64,000 nucleotides of DNA, taken from contig CATQHX010000011.1 in NCBI GenBank assembly GCA_958296065.1, positions 1 through 64,000 on the forward strand, written 5' to 3'. The stretch comes from Vicinamibacterales bacterium. GTDB lineage: Bacteria; Acidobacteriota; Vicinamibacteria; Vicinamibacterales; UBA8438. Shown one piece after another: positions 45,049-53,996 of this stretch. Position 1 is the first letter of the stretch; the number at the start of each line of letters is the position of its first letter. The translations under genes and the position numbers were made by a program. The notes beneath the pieces were generated by a model. It ran no database searches and was not told the origin of the DNA. It saw only the letters and a program-made list of their open reading frames with translations.

Positions 45049-45717
45049 CTACCGCGGCGCCGCACGGGCCAGTTGCTCCACATGCACGCGCGCCACCATG
45101 TGCATATAGCCCCCGGCCGGCGCGAAACGGTCGTCCGCCGCAGCCTCCAGGTGCGTGCGCGCATCGCCGTCGTTGCCGAGCGCCTCGTGGTAGAGACCGG
45201 CGTACAGGTGCGCGAAGAAGAGCCCGGATGCACGACCTCGGTCGGCCGCTCGCTCACCCGCCGCCATGACCTCATCCGGCGTCAGTTCGCCGCGAAACAT
45301 GCGGTAGATCTCGCGCATCGGCGCGCGGGAGTCGGGCCCGACCGGAAGGAGCGCATCGAGGGCCGCGGCCGGCGAGTCGGCGCGCGCCACGCACAGGAAG
45401 TGCCACGCGGCGTTCTCGACGTCGTTGGGATTGACCAAACGGTGCGACTCGAACTGCTCCCGGCAGTCCTGGTAGCGGCCCACGTAGTAGAGCGCGATTC
45501 CCCGCTGCCACAGTTGCGGCGCGGCCCGCGGCACCAGTGCCGCCACCTCGTCGAAGCCGCTCGCCGCCGCTTCCAACCGGCCCGCCGCGAAGTCGCCGAC
45601 GGCTCGATCGAGCGCCGCGCGCGGGTTCTGCGCGGAAACCGATCCGGCGCCGGTGAGAGCGATGACCAGCGCCGTGACGATCGGCGCACACCGAAACCCG
45701 AATCTTGTGGTGTTCAC
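45049..45717 (-). CDS. exported TPR-like protein
   Basis: 222 residues. GTG 45717 is chosen because TAGTAT lies 7 nt upstream and a signal peptide follows (RCAPIVTALVIALTGAGSVS-A). The frame is open far upstream but reads antisense through the DUF1554 gene. DRAVGDFAAGRLEAAASGFD, AGLYHEALGNDGDARTHLE and similar segments have the helix-turn-helix periodicity of tetratricopeptide repeats. Such proteins scaffold partners in the periplasm; no specific role can be given. Confidence 0.7.
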   Translation of the reverse strand: MNTTRFGFRCAPIVTALVIALTGAGSVSAQNPRAALDRAVGDFAAGRLEAAASGFDEVAALVPRAAPQLWQRGIALYYVGRYQDCREQFESHRLVNPNDVENAAWHFLCVARADSPAAALDALLPVGPDSRAPMREIYRMFRGELTPDEVMAAGERAADRGRASGLFFAHLYAGLYHEALGNDGDARTHLEAAADDRFAPAGGYMHMVARVHVEQLARAAPR

Positions 45718-45852
45718 GACGCCAATACTACGCCGTTCCGCCGCCTCGCACCCAGGTCGGCGATCCCGAAACGACCGTTGCGCTACACTCCCAGCGTTTT
45801 CGTGCTTCACTGCCGGGAGTTGAGTCCGGCGGCACGCACGAGGAGGGACAAC

Positions 45853-46506
45853 ATGACACGTACACGTTCGTTCGGCATCGCCCTGCTGCTGGCGGTGGCA
45901 CTCACGGCCGCAATGGCCACGCCTGCCGCCACGCAGTCCAACAGCATGAGTTTCTTCATCACCAGCGCCGGCCCCGGCGACGGCGCCAACCTCGGCGGCC
46001 TCGAAGGCGCCGACGCGCACTGCTCGATGCTGGCCGAGGCGGCCGGCGTCGGCGGCAAGACCTGGCGCGCCTACCTGAGCACGTCCGGATCGACCGGCGT
46101 CAACGCCCGCGACCGCATCGGCAGCGGCCCGTGGTACAACGCTCAGGGGGTCGAGGTCGCGTCGAGCGTGGCGAACCTGCTCGGCGACAACAACCTGACC
46201 AAGCAGACCCAGTTGAACGAGAAGGGCGAGATCGTCAACGGCCGCGGCGACGATCCGAACATGCACGACATCCTGACCGGGAGCCAGATGGACGGCACCG
46301 CCTGGGAGGGTGAGGGCGACACTACCTGCGGCAACTGGACGAGCAACTCGGCGGACGGCAGCGCGCTGGTCGGCCACCACGACCGGACCGGCGGCGGCGC
46401 CAACCCGAGCCACTGGAGCACCGCGCACGGCTCGCGCGGCTGCGGGCAGGCCAACCTGCAGGCGACCGGCGGCAACGGCTTCTACTACTGCTTCGCCATC
46501 GACTAG
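45853..46506 (+). CDS. secreted DUF1554 (lectin/endostatin-like) protein, paralogue of 1056-1733
   Basis: 217 residues from ATG 45853 (GAGGAGGGACAAC upstream); the very long open frame before it is antisense to the neighbours. Signal peptide RTRSFGIALLLAVALTAAMA then ATPAATQ. MSFFITSAGPGDGANLGGLE followed by GADAHCSMLAEAAG, TWRAYLSTSG, NARDRIGSGPWYNAQG and the cysteine pairs CGNWTSN/RGCGQ/FYYCFAID align with the copy at 1056-1733 throughout. Binding activity not known. Terminal ID-stop is shared by both copies. Confidence 0.88.
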   Translation: MTRTRSFGIALLLAVALTAAMATPAATQSNSMSFFITSAGPGDGANLGGLEGADAHCSMLAEAAGVGGKTWRAYLSTSGSTGVNARDRIGSGPWYNAQGVEVASSVANLLGDNNLTKQTQLNEKGEIVNGRGDDPNMHDILTGSQMDGTAWEGEGDTTCGNWTSNSADGSALVGHHDRTGGGANPSHWSTAHGSRGCGQANLQATGGNGFYYCFAID

Positions 46507-46637
46507 GCGACGCCAGCGTACCGTTGGCTACCCGGCCCGCCGTCCCCTGCAAGCACGGGGCGGCGGGCCTGTTTCCTGTACGGACGAAGCAGCGTCACGA
46601 CTCTGCCAACCCCCCGATATAATCGGAACACGACCGC

Positions 46638-48593
46638 ATGATACGGCGTTCCCCGGTTGTCCGCTCCAGGTTTCGGCCGCCCGTACCGGCCGCAGCGTTG
46701 CTCGTCGGCGCAACCGCGCTGGGCGTTGCCGCGGCGCTCTCGCTGGAACCGATCGTCCCGGAGGCAAGCGTGGAGCACCGCCCCATTGCAGTCTCCGAGG
46801 ACGATTACGTCTCGTCCACGACCTGCCGCTCCTGCCATCCCTCGCAGTACGCCACCTGGCACGGCTCGTTCCACCGCACCATGACCCAGGTCGCCACGCC
46901 GGAGTCGGTGCGTGCGGACTTCGACGCGATAGTGGTGGAGGCGGTCCCCGGACGCCCGATGCGGCTGGAGCGCCGCGGCGACGAGTTCTGGGCCGAGTTC
47001 GACGACCCGGGCTGGGAGGGCGCTCCGCGCGATCGCCCCCGCATCACCCGGCAGGTGGTGATGATCACCGGCTCGCACCACCAGAACATCTACTGGTACG
47101 CGACCGGCCACGACCGCGCCCTCAACGTGCTGCCCGGTGTCTACCTCCTCGAAGAAGATCGCTGGACGCCCCGCAACGCCGTCGTGCTGGCGCCGCCGGG
47201 ACAGGGAGTGGCGATGCTCGACGGTCACTGGAACGCCGTCTGCATCGACTGTCACACGACGCACGGCAAGACCCGCTTCGACACGCCGTTTCTTTCGGAG
47301 CCGATCCGTGATCAGGCCGTCGACACTACCGTCGCCGAGCTCGGGATCGCCTGTGAAGCGTGCCACGGCCCCGCCGCGGCGCACGTCGCGGCCAACCGGA
47401 ACCCCCTCCGGCGCTACCAATTGCACACCGGCGGCGCACCCGACCCGACCATCGTCGAGCCGACACGGCTCGACCCGCAACGGTCGTCGCAGGTCTGCGG
47501 CCAGTGCCACAGCATCTGGGAGTTCCCCGATGCGGCCGGCGAACGCGCCGCCAGCGCCGGCGGACTGCCGTATCGCCCTGGAGACGAGCTCCGGGCAACG
47601 CGCTTCGTCGCCCAGCCGCGGGTGAACGGCCGGTCGGACACCATGCAGGCCCTGATCGCCGCGGATCCCGACTTCGTGCGGGGGTCGTTCTGGCCCGACG
47701 GTCTCGTTCGGGTGTCGGGCCGCGAGTACAACGGCCTTCTCGACTCTCCCTGCTTCGCCGACGCGACGGAGCCGGAACGCACGCTCTCCTGCTTCTCGTG
47801 CCACACCATGCACAAGACGCCGGAAGATCCGCGCACCGTCGCCGAGTGGGCGGACACGCACCAGGTCTCCGCCGGCATGGACGGCAACGCGGCGTGCACT
47901 CAGTGCCATGCCCCCATCGCCGCCGACCTGCCTGCGCATACGAATCACGCGCCGGAATCGACGGGGAGCCGCTGCTACAACTGTCACATGCCGTACACCT
48001 CGTACGGCCTGCTGCGCGCCATCCGGAGCCACACCGTCACCAGCCCGTCCGTCCGGGAGAGCGTCGAGCTGGGGCGGCCGAACGCGTGCAACCTGTGCCA
48101 TCTGGATCGAACTCTCGCCTGGTCGGCCGATCATCTGCGGGAATGGTATGCCCAGCCTGCGCCTCGCCTCGACGACAACGAGCGGTCCGTAGCTGCGTCC
48201 ATCCTCTGGCTGCTGCGGGGCGACGCCGGCCAACGCGCCCTGGCGGCCTGGAGTTACGGCTGGGAACCGGCGCAAGAGGTCTCCGGAACGAGCTGGATGG
48301 TGCCCTACCTCGGCGAGCTGCTCGGCGACCGGTACGACGCCGTCCGCTTCATCGCGGCGCGCTCGTTACGCACGATTCCCGGCTTCGAAACACTGCAGTA
48401 CGACTTCGCCGGCGACCGCCAGGACCGGATCGAGGCAGCCGTCGGAGCGCTCCGTGCCTGGCGGAACGGCTCCCTGGCTCGCGCTCGGCGAGATCCCGAG
48501 CTGCTCTTCGGCGTCGACGGAACCCTCGACACCGCGGCCATGCGGCGCATCTTCGACCAGCGCGACAACCGCCCGCTCTTTCTGCGCGAGTAG
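46638..48593 (+). CDS. eight-heme c-type cytochrome
   Basis: 651 residues. N-terminal signal anchor (AAALLVGATALGVAAALSL). Eight CxxCH motifs are counted: CRSCH, CIDCH, CEACH, CGQCH, CFSCH, CTQCH, CYNCH and CNLCH. A conserved HHQNIYWYATG segment and an NPLRRYQLHTGG region lie between hemes 1-4. C-terminal residues after heme 8 are helical and repeat-like (LLGDRYDAVRFIAARSLRTI). The arrangement is like octaheme tetrathionate-reductase/hydroxylamine-oxidoreductase-type cytochromes, but the class is not certain. Periplasmic electron transfer or catalysis on N/S compounds is plausible. TATAAT lies 14 nt before the ATG. A membrane protein gene follows after 7 bp. Confidence 0.88.
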   Translation: MIRRSPVVRSRFRPPVPAAALLVGATALGVAAALSLEPIVPEASVEHRPIAVSEDDYVSSTTCRSCHPSQYATWHGSFHRTMTQVATPESVRADFDAIVVEAVPGRPMRLERRGDEFWAEFDDPGWEGAPRDRPRITRQVVMITGSHHQNIYWYATGHDRALNVLPGVYLLEEDRWTPRNAVVLAPPGQGVAMLDGHWNAVCIDCHTTHGKTRFDTPFLSEPIRDQAVDTTVAELGIACEACHGPAAAHVAANRNPLRRYQLHTGGAPDPTIVEPTRLDPQRSSQVCGQCHSIWEFPDAAGERAASAGGLPYRPGDELRATRFVAQPRVNGRSDTMQALIAADPDFVRGSFWPDGLVRVSGREYNGLLDSPCFADATEPERTLSCFSCHTMHKTPEDPRTVAEWADTHQVSAGMDGNAACTQCHAPIAADLPAHTNHAPESTGSRCYNCHMPYTSYGLLRAIRSHTVTSPSVRESVELGRPNACNLCHLDRTLAWSADHLREWYAQPAPRLDDNERSVAASILWLLRGDAGQRALAAWSYGWEPAQEVSGTSWMVPYLGELLGDRYDAVRFIAARSLRTIPGFETLQYDFAGDRQDRIEAAVGALRAWRNGSLARARRDPELLFGVDGTLDTAAMRRIFDQRDNRPLFLRE

Positions 48594-48600
48594 CACCACC

Positions 48601-49089
48601 GTGTCAGCTACTCCTTCGTCCCGGCAATCGGACTACGTCGGCCGCCACCTGCGCTTCGGCTGGTGGTCGCTCTTCGTCTTCCTGCTGCTCGGAGCGACGC
48701 TCGAGACCCTCCACGGCTTCAAGGTCGGCTTCTATCTGGACGCGTCGAACGAAACCCGTCGCCTCATGTGGACCCTTGCGCACGCCCACGGCGCTCTGCT
48801 CGGCCTCGTCAACATCGCCGCGGGCCTGTCGATGCGCGCCCTGCCGGAACTGCCCGGCGACGGACGCCTCCCCCTGATCTCGACCGCCCTGCTTGCCGCC
48901 ACGGTGCTGTTGCCTGCCGGGTTCTTCGCCAGCGGCGTCGTCTTCTACAGCGGCGATCCCGGCGTCGGCATCGCGCTGGTCCCGGTCGGCGCCGCGTGCC
49001 TGGCGATCGCGGTCTTTCTGCTGGCCCGCGCCGTCACGGCACTGTCCGGCACCTCGGAGGGCGGAACGGAACGTCGACGGCGCGGCTGA
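48601..49089 (+). CDS. small integral membrane protein next to the octaheme cytochrome
   Basis: 162 residues from GTG 48601, 7 bp after the cytochrome gene stop, so co-transcribed. Four hydrophobic stretches: WWSLFVFLLLGATLETL, AHGALLGLVNIAAGLS, STALLAATVLLPAGFFASGV and GIALVPVGAACLAIAVFLLA. HAHGALLG and LHGFKVGFY carry histidines in or near membrane segments. It may be a quinol-oxidising or heme-binding partner of the cytochrome; no family assigned. Confidence 0.72.
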   Translation: MSATPSSRQSDYVGRHLRFGWWSLFVFLLLGATLETLHGFKVGFYLDASNETRRLMWTLAHAHGALLGLVNIAAGLSMRALPELPGDGRLPLISTALLAATVLLPAGFFASGVVFYSGDPGVGIALVPVGAACLAIAVFLLARAVTALSGTSEGGTERRRRG

Positions 49090-49329
49090 CTGCTTCTTCG
49101 CTGCGCCTCGTCGAGTGTCGCGACGAGAACCGACTTCCTGCAATGCCTCGACGCACTGACCGGGCGGTGACGGCCTACGGCAACGGTTCGCGGGCGAGTC
49201 CTCGGGCCGCGGCTCGGCTCTGGACGCGGGAGAAGTCGATGGTGAAGGTCGGCCGTATGCGACGAGGGGAGCCCTCGAACGGGGCACCCCTCGCCGGTGT
49301 TCGCCGTGGCGCCGCTACAAGCGCCGCTC

Positions 49330-50352
49330 TTACCGCACGGTAACCGTCAGGTCGCCGGTCGTCAGGAACATCGCGTCGGACGCCCAGGCACGAAGCGTGT
49401 ACGTGCCTGGCGAGTCGAACGTGACGGTCGTCTCGAAGGTCGCCGACGTCCAGCCGTCGCCGTCGATATGGGTCGCCGGATTGTCCGACGAGGTGGGCTC
49501 GGTCAGCACCCCGTCCACTTCCCGCTCGAACTCCTTCTCCTCCACCGAACGCTGGAAGCCGTCCGGCTCGAAGTCGCCGTCGGCCGGCCCGCGATAGACG
49601 GTCCAGTGCAGCGAAAGTCCGTTGCGCGGCGGGCGCGGCTTCTGATACCAGCGGATGTTGTCGGGCACGCGCGGCATCCCCTCGGGAGGAATCAGAGCAG
49701 GAAGACGCGAACGCGGCGGACGCGGCGGCAGCTCCGACGGCAGCTCGTCGTCCCGGATAGCCGCGGTCAGGGTGAGCGACTCGCCGACCCCGATCCGCTC
49801 GGCGCTCGCCGACACTTCCACCTCCGGCGGGCGGTTGGCGAACAACTGCTCCACCGGACGTCCGAACCCGGTCCGCGAGTTGGACGTGATCGTGTTCTCG
49901 TCGATCTCCCATTCGGGCTGCAGCCACCCGTAGGCCCGCTGCTCGCTGCCGTGTGCCGTCACCGACCAGATGACCCCGTCCTCCGGGTTGGGACCGGTGT
50001 CCGCCGGCATCGGCACCGTGAACTGGTAGCGCTGCGTGCGCGGATAGAAGTGGGTCGGCTGTCCGCGATCCTCCTCACCCGGCGAGAAGTAGTTGTCCGG
50101 GCCGACCGAAATGCTCGGCTGCTCGCGGTAGTTGCGGTTCAGGTACCCGAAGTGGAACAGGTAGCTGCCGTCGTCGGTGCGCGTCCAGCCCTCGAAGATG
50201 GGCTGGATGTCCTGCCCGCCGTCGAACCGCTGCTGTGGTTGCGAGACGATCGGCACGTCGCGCGGGTTCACCTGCGCGTCGGCCGCGCCGACGGCGCCGA
50301 CCGCCAAAGCCGCGACGGCAGCGGCGCTCACCCAACGTGAATGCGTCCTCAT
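49330..50352 (-). CDS. exported protein with immunoglobulin-like fold, unknown function
   Basis: 340 residues from ATG 50352 after AGGACATC. Signal peptide (SRWVSAAAVAALAVGAVGAADA). The N-terminal ~150 residues (PIFEGWTRTDDGSYLFHFGY, LNRNYREQP) and a C-terminal sandwich-like domain (TATFETTVTFDSPGTYTLRA, WASDAMFLTTGDLTVTVR) suggest extracellular carbohydrate- or metal-binding proteins. A recognisable family is not named. It follows the copper-monooxygenase-like gene with a terminator in between, so it is probably transcribed separately. Confidence 0.7.
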   Translation of the reverse strand: MRTHSRWVSAAAVAALAVGAVGAADAQVNPRDVPIVSQPQQRFDGGQDIQPIFEGWTRTDDGSYLFHFGYLNRNYREQPSISVGPDNYFSPGEEDRGQPTHFYPRTQRYQFTVPMPADTGPNPEDGVIWSVTAHGSEQRAYGWLQPEWEIDENTITSNSRTGFGRPVEQLFANRPPEVEVSASAERIGVGESLTLTAAIRDDELPSELPPRPPRSRLPALIPPEGMPRVPDNIRWYQKPRPPRNGLSLHWTVYRGPADGDFEPDGFQRSVEEKEFEREVDGVLTEPTSSDNPATHIDGDGWTSATFETTVTFDSPGTYTLRAWASDAMFLTTGDLTVTVR

Positions 50353-50376
50353 GATGTCCTCTGTCTGTCGACAACG

Positions 50377-50417
50377 AAAAAAGGCACTCTGCGGAGGCGA
50401 GCCCCGCAGAGTGCCTT
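50377..50417 (-). terminator. intrinsic terminator after the copper-monooxygenase-like gene
   Basis: On the minus strand a perfect stem GGCACTCTGCGG / CCGCAGAGTGCC (50383-50394 with 50404-50415) is followed by six T residues (50377-50382). This is a textbook Rho-independent terminator and lies 81 bp after the stop of the gene at 50498-51760. Confidence 0.92.
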
Positions 50418-50497
50418 GGTCCAAACCGTGCCTCCGCGACCGCAACGAGCTGGTCCCGCGTCGCCCGCGCGTCAACTCGTTCCTGCGGAACAGACTC

Positions 50498-51760
50498 CTA
50501 GTCGTTGTTGTTGGCGCGCGCGTCCAACTCTTCCTGGTACTCCTCTTCCGTCAGGTCGTACCAACTGATCCACCCGAACGCCATCTCGTCGATCGTCCGG
50601 CTGCCGCCGCCGGTCCAGTTCAGCGCGTCCAGGTTGCCCCGATGCGACTCGGTGTTGTCGTGGTAGCTGATGACGTGCAGCTTGGTGCCCGCGGGATAGA
50701 CCGGCTGGGCTTCGTCCTGATAGTTGTAGACGATGTGCCAGTTGAAGTCGAAGTTGACGCAACTGACCATCTCGGTCGTCGCGTTCGGGTAGATGAGCTC
50801 GAGGCACTGGCGCTTCCCGAGGAAGTGCATGTGCGGCTGGAAGCCTGTCAACTTGCCCGGCAGATACATCGTCGTGTAGCCGTCGTGGCGCGTGACCTGC
50901 CCGGCCGGAATGTCGAGCTCGCCGGCCTGGCCGAGCTGCCGCGAGTAGAGAATCTTGTCGGGAACCTCGCCCTCCGGATAGAGGACCAGCCCCAGATCCG
51001 TCCGATCGACCACTTCCTCGCCGATCGAGTGGTAGTGGAAGCTGAAGCGGACGCGCGAGCCACCCTCGAGGACCTTGCCGGTGCCTTCCGGGTACAGGTC
51101 GGCGTTCTTGCCGACCGCGTACTCGTTCAGGAAGAAGTCGTTCGAGCTGTCGTTGATCGGCGCGTCCGGATCCGTGACCGCGTAGGTGAGCGCGTGGTGC
51201 ACGACGCGCAGATCGCCCGCCTTGGTCTGGATCGCCTGGATGTAGCGGTCGTTGGGGATGCCGGAGTCGACGATGTAGTCGCCCCACCAGTCGCCCGCCT
51301 CGGCCGGCACGGTGTGCGGCGGCGAGGTCACGATGACGTCGGGCTCGATCTGCCACGCCCCGAAGTCCGGCAGCTCGACGGGCGCCGGCCCATCGGCCGG
51401 GTTGCCGCGCGGCGCACCGGCGTCGGCCCAGGCCGCGACCAGGTCGATCTCGGTCTGCGACAGCGACCGATCCTGTTTGAACTCCTGGATGCCCACGTTC
51501 GGGTCGACGTGCCACGGCGGCATCTCGCGGGCGACGACCTTGTTCTTGATCGAGCGCGCCCAGGGACGCGTCTCCTGGTAGTTCATCAGCGACATCGGCG
51601 CCATGTTGTTGGGCCGATGGCAGACCTGGCACGAGCGCTGCAGGATCGGCTCGATGTCCTTGTGGAACGTCACGTCGTCCGTCTGTGCGGCAACGACACC
51701 CGGCAGCAGCACCACAACGGCGGCCGCGACTGCGGCCAGCGCCAATGCGGCATTCTTCAT
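50498..51760 (-). CDS. cytochrome c fused to a copper type II monooxygenase-like domain
   Basis: 420 residues, signal peptide (LALAAVAAAVVVLLPGVVA). A single heme site, RSCQVCHRPNNMAPMSLMNY with PPWHVDP, is followed by a PHM/DBM-like domain. Copper-ligand candidates are VVHHALTY, FSFHYHSIGEE and FQPHMHFLGKR; TTMYLPGKL is also typical. Relatives are found in Acidobacteria and Planctomycetes. The fold suggests an ascorbate-dependent-monooxygenase ancestor in which the heme domain supplies electrons. A run of Gs (about 51769-51777) precedes ATG 51760. Confidence 0.85.
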   Translation of the reverse strand: MKNAALALAAVAAAVVVLLPGVVAAQTDDVTFHKDIEPILQRSCQVCHRPNNMAPMSLMNYQETRPWARSIKNKVVAREMPPWHVDPNVGIQEFKQDRSLSQTEIDLVAAWADAGAPRGNPADGPAPVELPDFGAWQIEPDVIVTSPPHTVPAEAGDWWGDYIVDSGIPNDRYIQAIQTKAGDLRVVHHALTYAVTDPDAPINDSSNDFFLNEYAVGKNADLYPEGTGKVLEGGSRVRFSFHYHSIGEEVVDRTDLGLVLYPEGEVPDKILYSRQLGQAGELDIPAGQVTRHDGYTTMYLPGKLTGFQPHMHFLGKRQCLELIYPNATTEMVSCVNFDFNWHIVYNYQDEAQPVYPAGTKLHVISYHDNTESHRGNLDALNWTGGGSRTIDEMAFGWISWYDLTEEEYQEELDARANNND

Positions 51761-51865
51761 CTGAGCACCCCCCCCAAGAGCGGCACGGCACGTGCCGAGT
51801 ACAAAAAACGCCCCGACAGAATTGCGCCGCTAGTGTAGCGCCATCAGCGCCCGAGAATCAACCGC

Positions 51866-53146
51866 TCAGCGGCCGTCCAGATACCGCCAGACGAGGTGCG
51901 CCATGGCCCGCACGCCGACCGGCAGCGCCCCGTCGTCGGCCCGGAACGTCGGCGAATGGTGGCCGCCCGACGTGGTGCCGGGCTTCTGCGTGCCCAGAAA
52001 GTAGAAGAACCCGGGCACCTCGTTGGCAAGGTAGGCAAAGTCCTCGCCCGCCATCCACGGATCGGCCAACGATACGCGGTCGGTGCCGACGACGTCTCCC
52101 AGGACCTGCACGGCCCACGCGCTCAGGTCGCGGTCATTGATGACCACCGGAGTGATGCGGTCGTACTCGAGTTCGAACGAGCCGCCGGCGGCCCGCGTGA
52201 TGCCGTCCACGATCTCCCGCATGCGGCGCTCGACGGTGTCCTGCACATCCGGGTCGTAGGTGCGAACGGTTCCTTCGAGGAGAACTTCCCCCGGAATGAT
52301 GTTGAACCGGGTGCCACCGCGGACAATCCCGACGGTCACGACGCTCGGGGCCAGCGGCGACAGGTTTCGCGAGCGGATCGTCTGCAGCGCGGTGATCGTC
52401 TGCGCCGCCGTCACCACCGGGTCCACGCTCAGGTGCGGCGCGGCTCCGTGGGCCTGCTCGCCGCGGATGGTGACGCGGAAGTGATCGACCGCGGCCAGTG
52501 CGCCGGCCGGGGTGTACTCGATCCCGCCGACGTCCAGGCCGGCCCGTGCGTGCAGGCCGAAGACCGCCTCGGGCTGGAACTCGTCGAATACGCCTTCGGC
52601 CAGCATCAGAGCCGCGCCGCCCTGCTCCCCGGGCGGGGGCCCCTCCTCGGCCGGCTGGAAGAGAAACACCACCGTGCCGGGCAGCTCCGCCTGCAGCGCC
52701 TTGAACAGCGACGCCACGCCGAGCTGCACGGCCACATGGACATCGTGGCCGCAGGCGTGCATCACCCCGACCTCCTGACCGAGGTAGGTCGTGCGCACCG
52801 TCGATGCGAACGGCAGGTCGGTGTCCTCTGTCACCGGCAGCGCGTCCATGTCCGCGCGCACGGCGACCACCGGCCCCGGACGTCCGCCCCGCAACACCGC
52901 CACCACCCCGGTATGAGCCACTCCGGTCCGGACCTCGTCGAACCCGAGCCCGACCAGGTGGTCGGCGACAAGCCGGGCGGTCTCGAACTCGCGGTTGCCG
53001 AGCTCGGGGTACTCGTGGATCCGATGGCGGAGCTCGGTGATGCGCTCGATGACGCGCTCCACCTCGACCACAATGCGCTCTTCCTGCGCCGCGGCCGGCG
53101 CCGCGCCGGCCCAGAGGATCAGAACGAGGGTCGCGATTCGCTGCAT
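51866..53146 (-). CDS. M20-family amidohydrolase (aminoacylase-like), exported
   Basis: 426 residues. ATG 53146 with TAGAAT 6 nt upstream (leaderless-type); signal peptide (IATLVLILWAGAAPAAA). M20D landmarks: ELRHRIHEYPELGNREF, VRADMDALPV, VGVMHACGHDVHVA (metal His and Asp), LFQPAEEGPPPGEQ and GLHARAGLD, then GGHHSPTFRADD (terminal metal His). This matches N-acyl-L-amino-acid amidohydrolase/hippurate hydrolase proteins of about 400-430 residues. It probably releases amino acids from N-acylated peptides in the periplasm. Confidence 0.92.
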   Translation of the reverse strand: MQRIATLVLILWAGAAPAAAQEERIVVEVERVIERITELRHRIHEYPELGNREFETARLVADHLVGLGFDEVRTGVAHTGVVAVLRGGRPGPVVAVRADMDALPVTEDTDLPFASTVRTTYLGQEVGVMHACGHDVHVAVQLGVASLFKALQAELPGTVVFLFQPAEEGPPPGEQGGAALMLAEGVFDEFQPEAVFGLHARAGLDVGGIEYTPAGALAAVDHFRVTIRGEQAHGAAPHLSVDPVVTAAQTITALQTIRSRNLSPLAPSVVTVGIVRGGTRFNIIPGEVLLEGTVRTYDPDVQDTVERRMREIVDGITRAAGGSFELEYDRITPVVINDRDLSAWAVQVLGDVVGTDRVSLADPWMAGEDFAYLANEVPGFFYFLGTQKPGTTSGGHHSPTFRADDGALPVGVRAMAHLVWRYLDGR

Positions 53147-53250
53147 ACTTCGATTCTAACGGCAAGTCTCCGGCCGCCGTCGGGGTCCGGCTCGGCGTCG
53201 AGCCGGAACTCCGAGGTCCATGTCCGTATAATTCCCGCAGGAGTGTTCGC

Positions 53251-53952
53251 ATGAGTTGTGGTCAGAGCGCCCTTCGGGCCCGGCGCAAGACAGGTCGCTT
53301 GCATCGAGCGGCTTGTTTCGTCGCCACCGTGGCCTGCGCCTCCTGCGGGAGCGGGCCGCCCGTAATGCCCGCGGTGATGGAGACTCCCACCACCGCGCCC
53401 GCCGCCACGGCCGCGCCCGAGCCGGCCGGAACCGGACTGCAGGTGACCGGGACCGCACCGACCTCGCTGGACGGCTCGCTCACCGTCGTGGTCCTCGAGC
53501 CGGTGCCGGCCACCCCGTTCGAGCCCCCCGAGGATCCGGTACAGATGGACCAGCTCGGCATGGAGTTCCTGCCGCCGGTCCTGCTGGCGAACGTCGGTCA
53601 ACCGGTGCACTTTCACAACAGCGAGGACGTGCTGCACAACGTCCGGGTCTACAACATCGACACGCAGGAGACCGCGTTCAACATCTCGACCCCGATCGGC
53701 GGCACCTACGAGCACTATTTCGACACCGCCGGCACGTATCGCGTCGCCTGCGACATCCATCCCGCCATGGGCGCGAGCGTGGTCGTTACGTCGGCGCCCT
53801 ACGCCGCCGTGGCCTCCCGCGACGGGAGCTTCGCGTTCGACGACGTGGCCGCCGGCTCGTACACCGCCGTGGTGCAGGCCGGCGCGGAACGCAGCCGCCA
53901 TGCAATCACGATCGCGCCGGGCGCAACGGCACTGACCCTGGGCGGCACTTGA
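53251..53952 (+). CDS. cupredoxin (plastocyanin-like) lipoprotein
   Basis: 233 residues; TATAAT at 53226-53231 and GGAG before ATG 53251. The N-terminus (HRAACFVATVACASCGSG) is a lipoprotein signal with Cys near residue 29-32, then a Pro/Thr/Ala linker. The cupredoxin domain has HFHNSEDVLHNVRVYN (first His ligand) and AGTYRVACDIHPAMGASVVV (Cys, His, Met ligands), so a type 1 copper site is complete. It probably shuttles electrons at the outer face of the inner membrane or on the outer membrane. 44 bp before lpxD, but functionally it groups with the cytochromes upstream. Confidence 0.88.
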   Translation: MSCGQSALRARRKTGRLHRAACFVATVACASCGSGPPVMPAVMETPTTAPAATAAPEPAGTGLQVTGTAPTSLDGSLTVVVLEPVPATPFEPPEDPVQMDQLGMEFLPPVLLANVGQPVHFHNSEDVLHNVRVYNIDTQETAFNISTPIGGTYEHYFDTAGTYRVACDIHPAMGASVVVTSAPYAAVASRDGSFAFDDVAAGSYTAVVQAGAERSRHAITIAPGATALTLGGT

Positions 53953-53996
53953 TCGGCGGCCGGTCGTCCGGACCGCAGAACCTCTCGGGAGAGCCG

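Noticed and set aside
42802..46506. A 1234-codon open frame on the plus strand
   Set aside because: Except for the DUF1554 gene at its 3' end (from 45853), it is the antisense of the cytochrome and TPR-like genes and has Arg/Val/Ala-rich, non-protein-like content; long antisense frames are expected at this GC content.
51760..51840. Terminator at the palindrome CGGCACGTGCCG with nearby poly-A
   Set aside because: The A tract is on the wrong side of the palindrome for either strand's expected terminator; it may instead be an operator.
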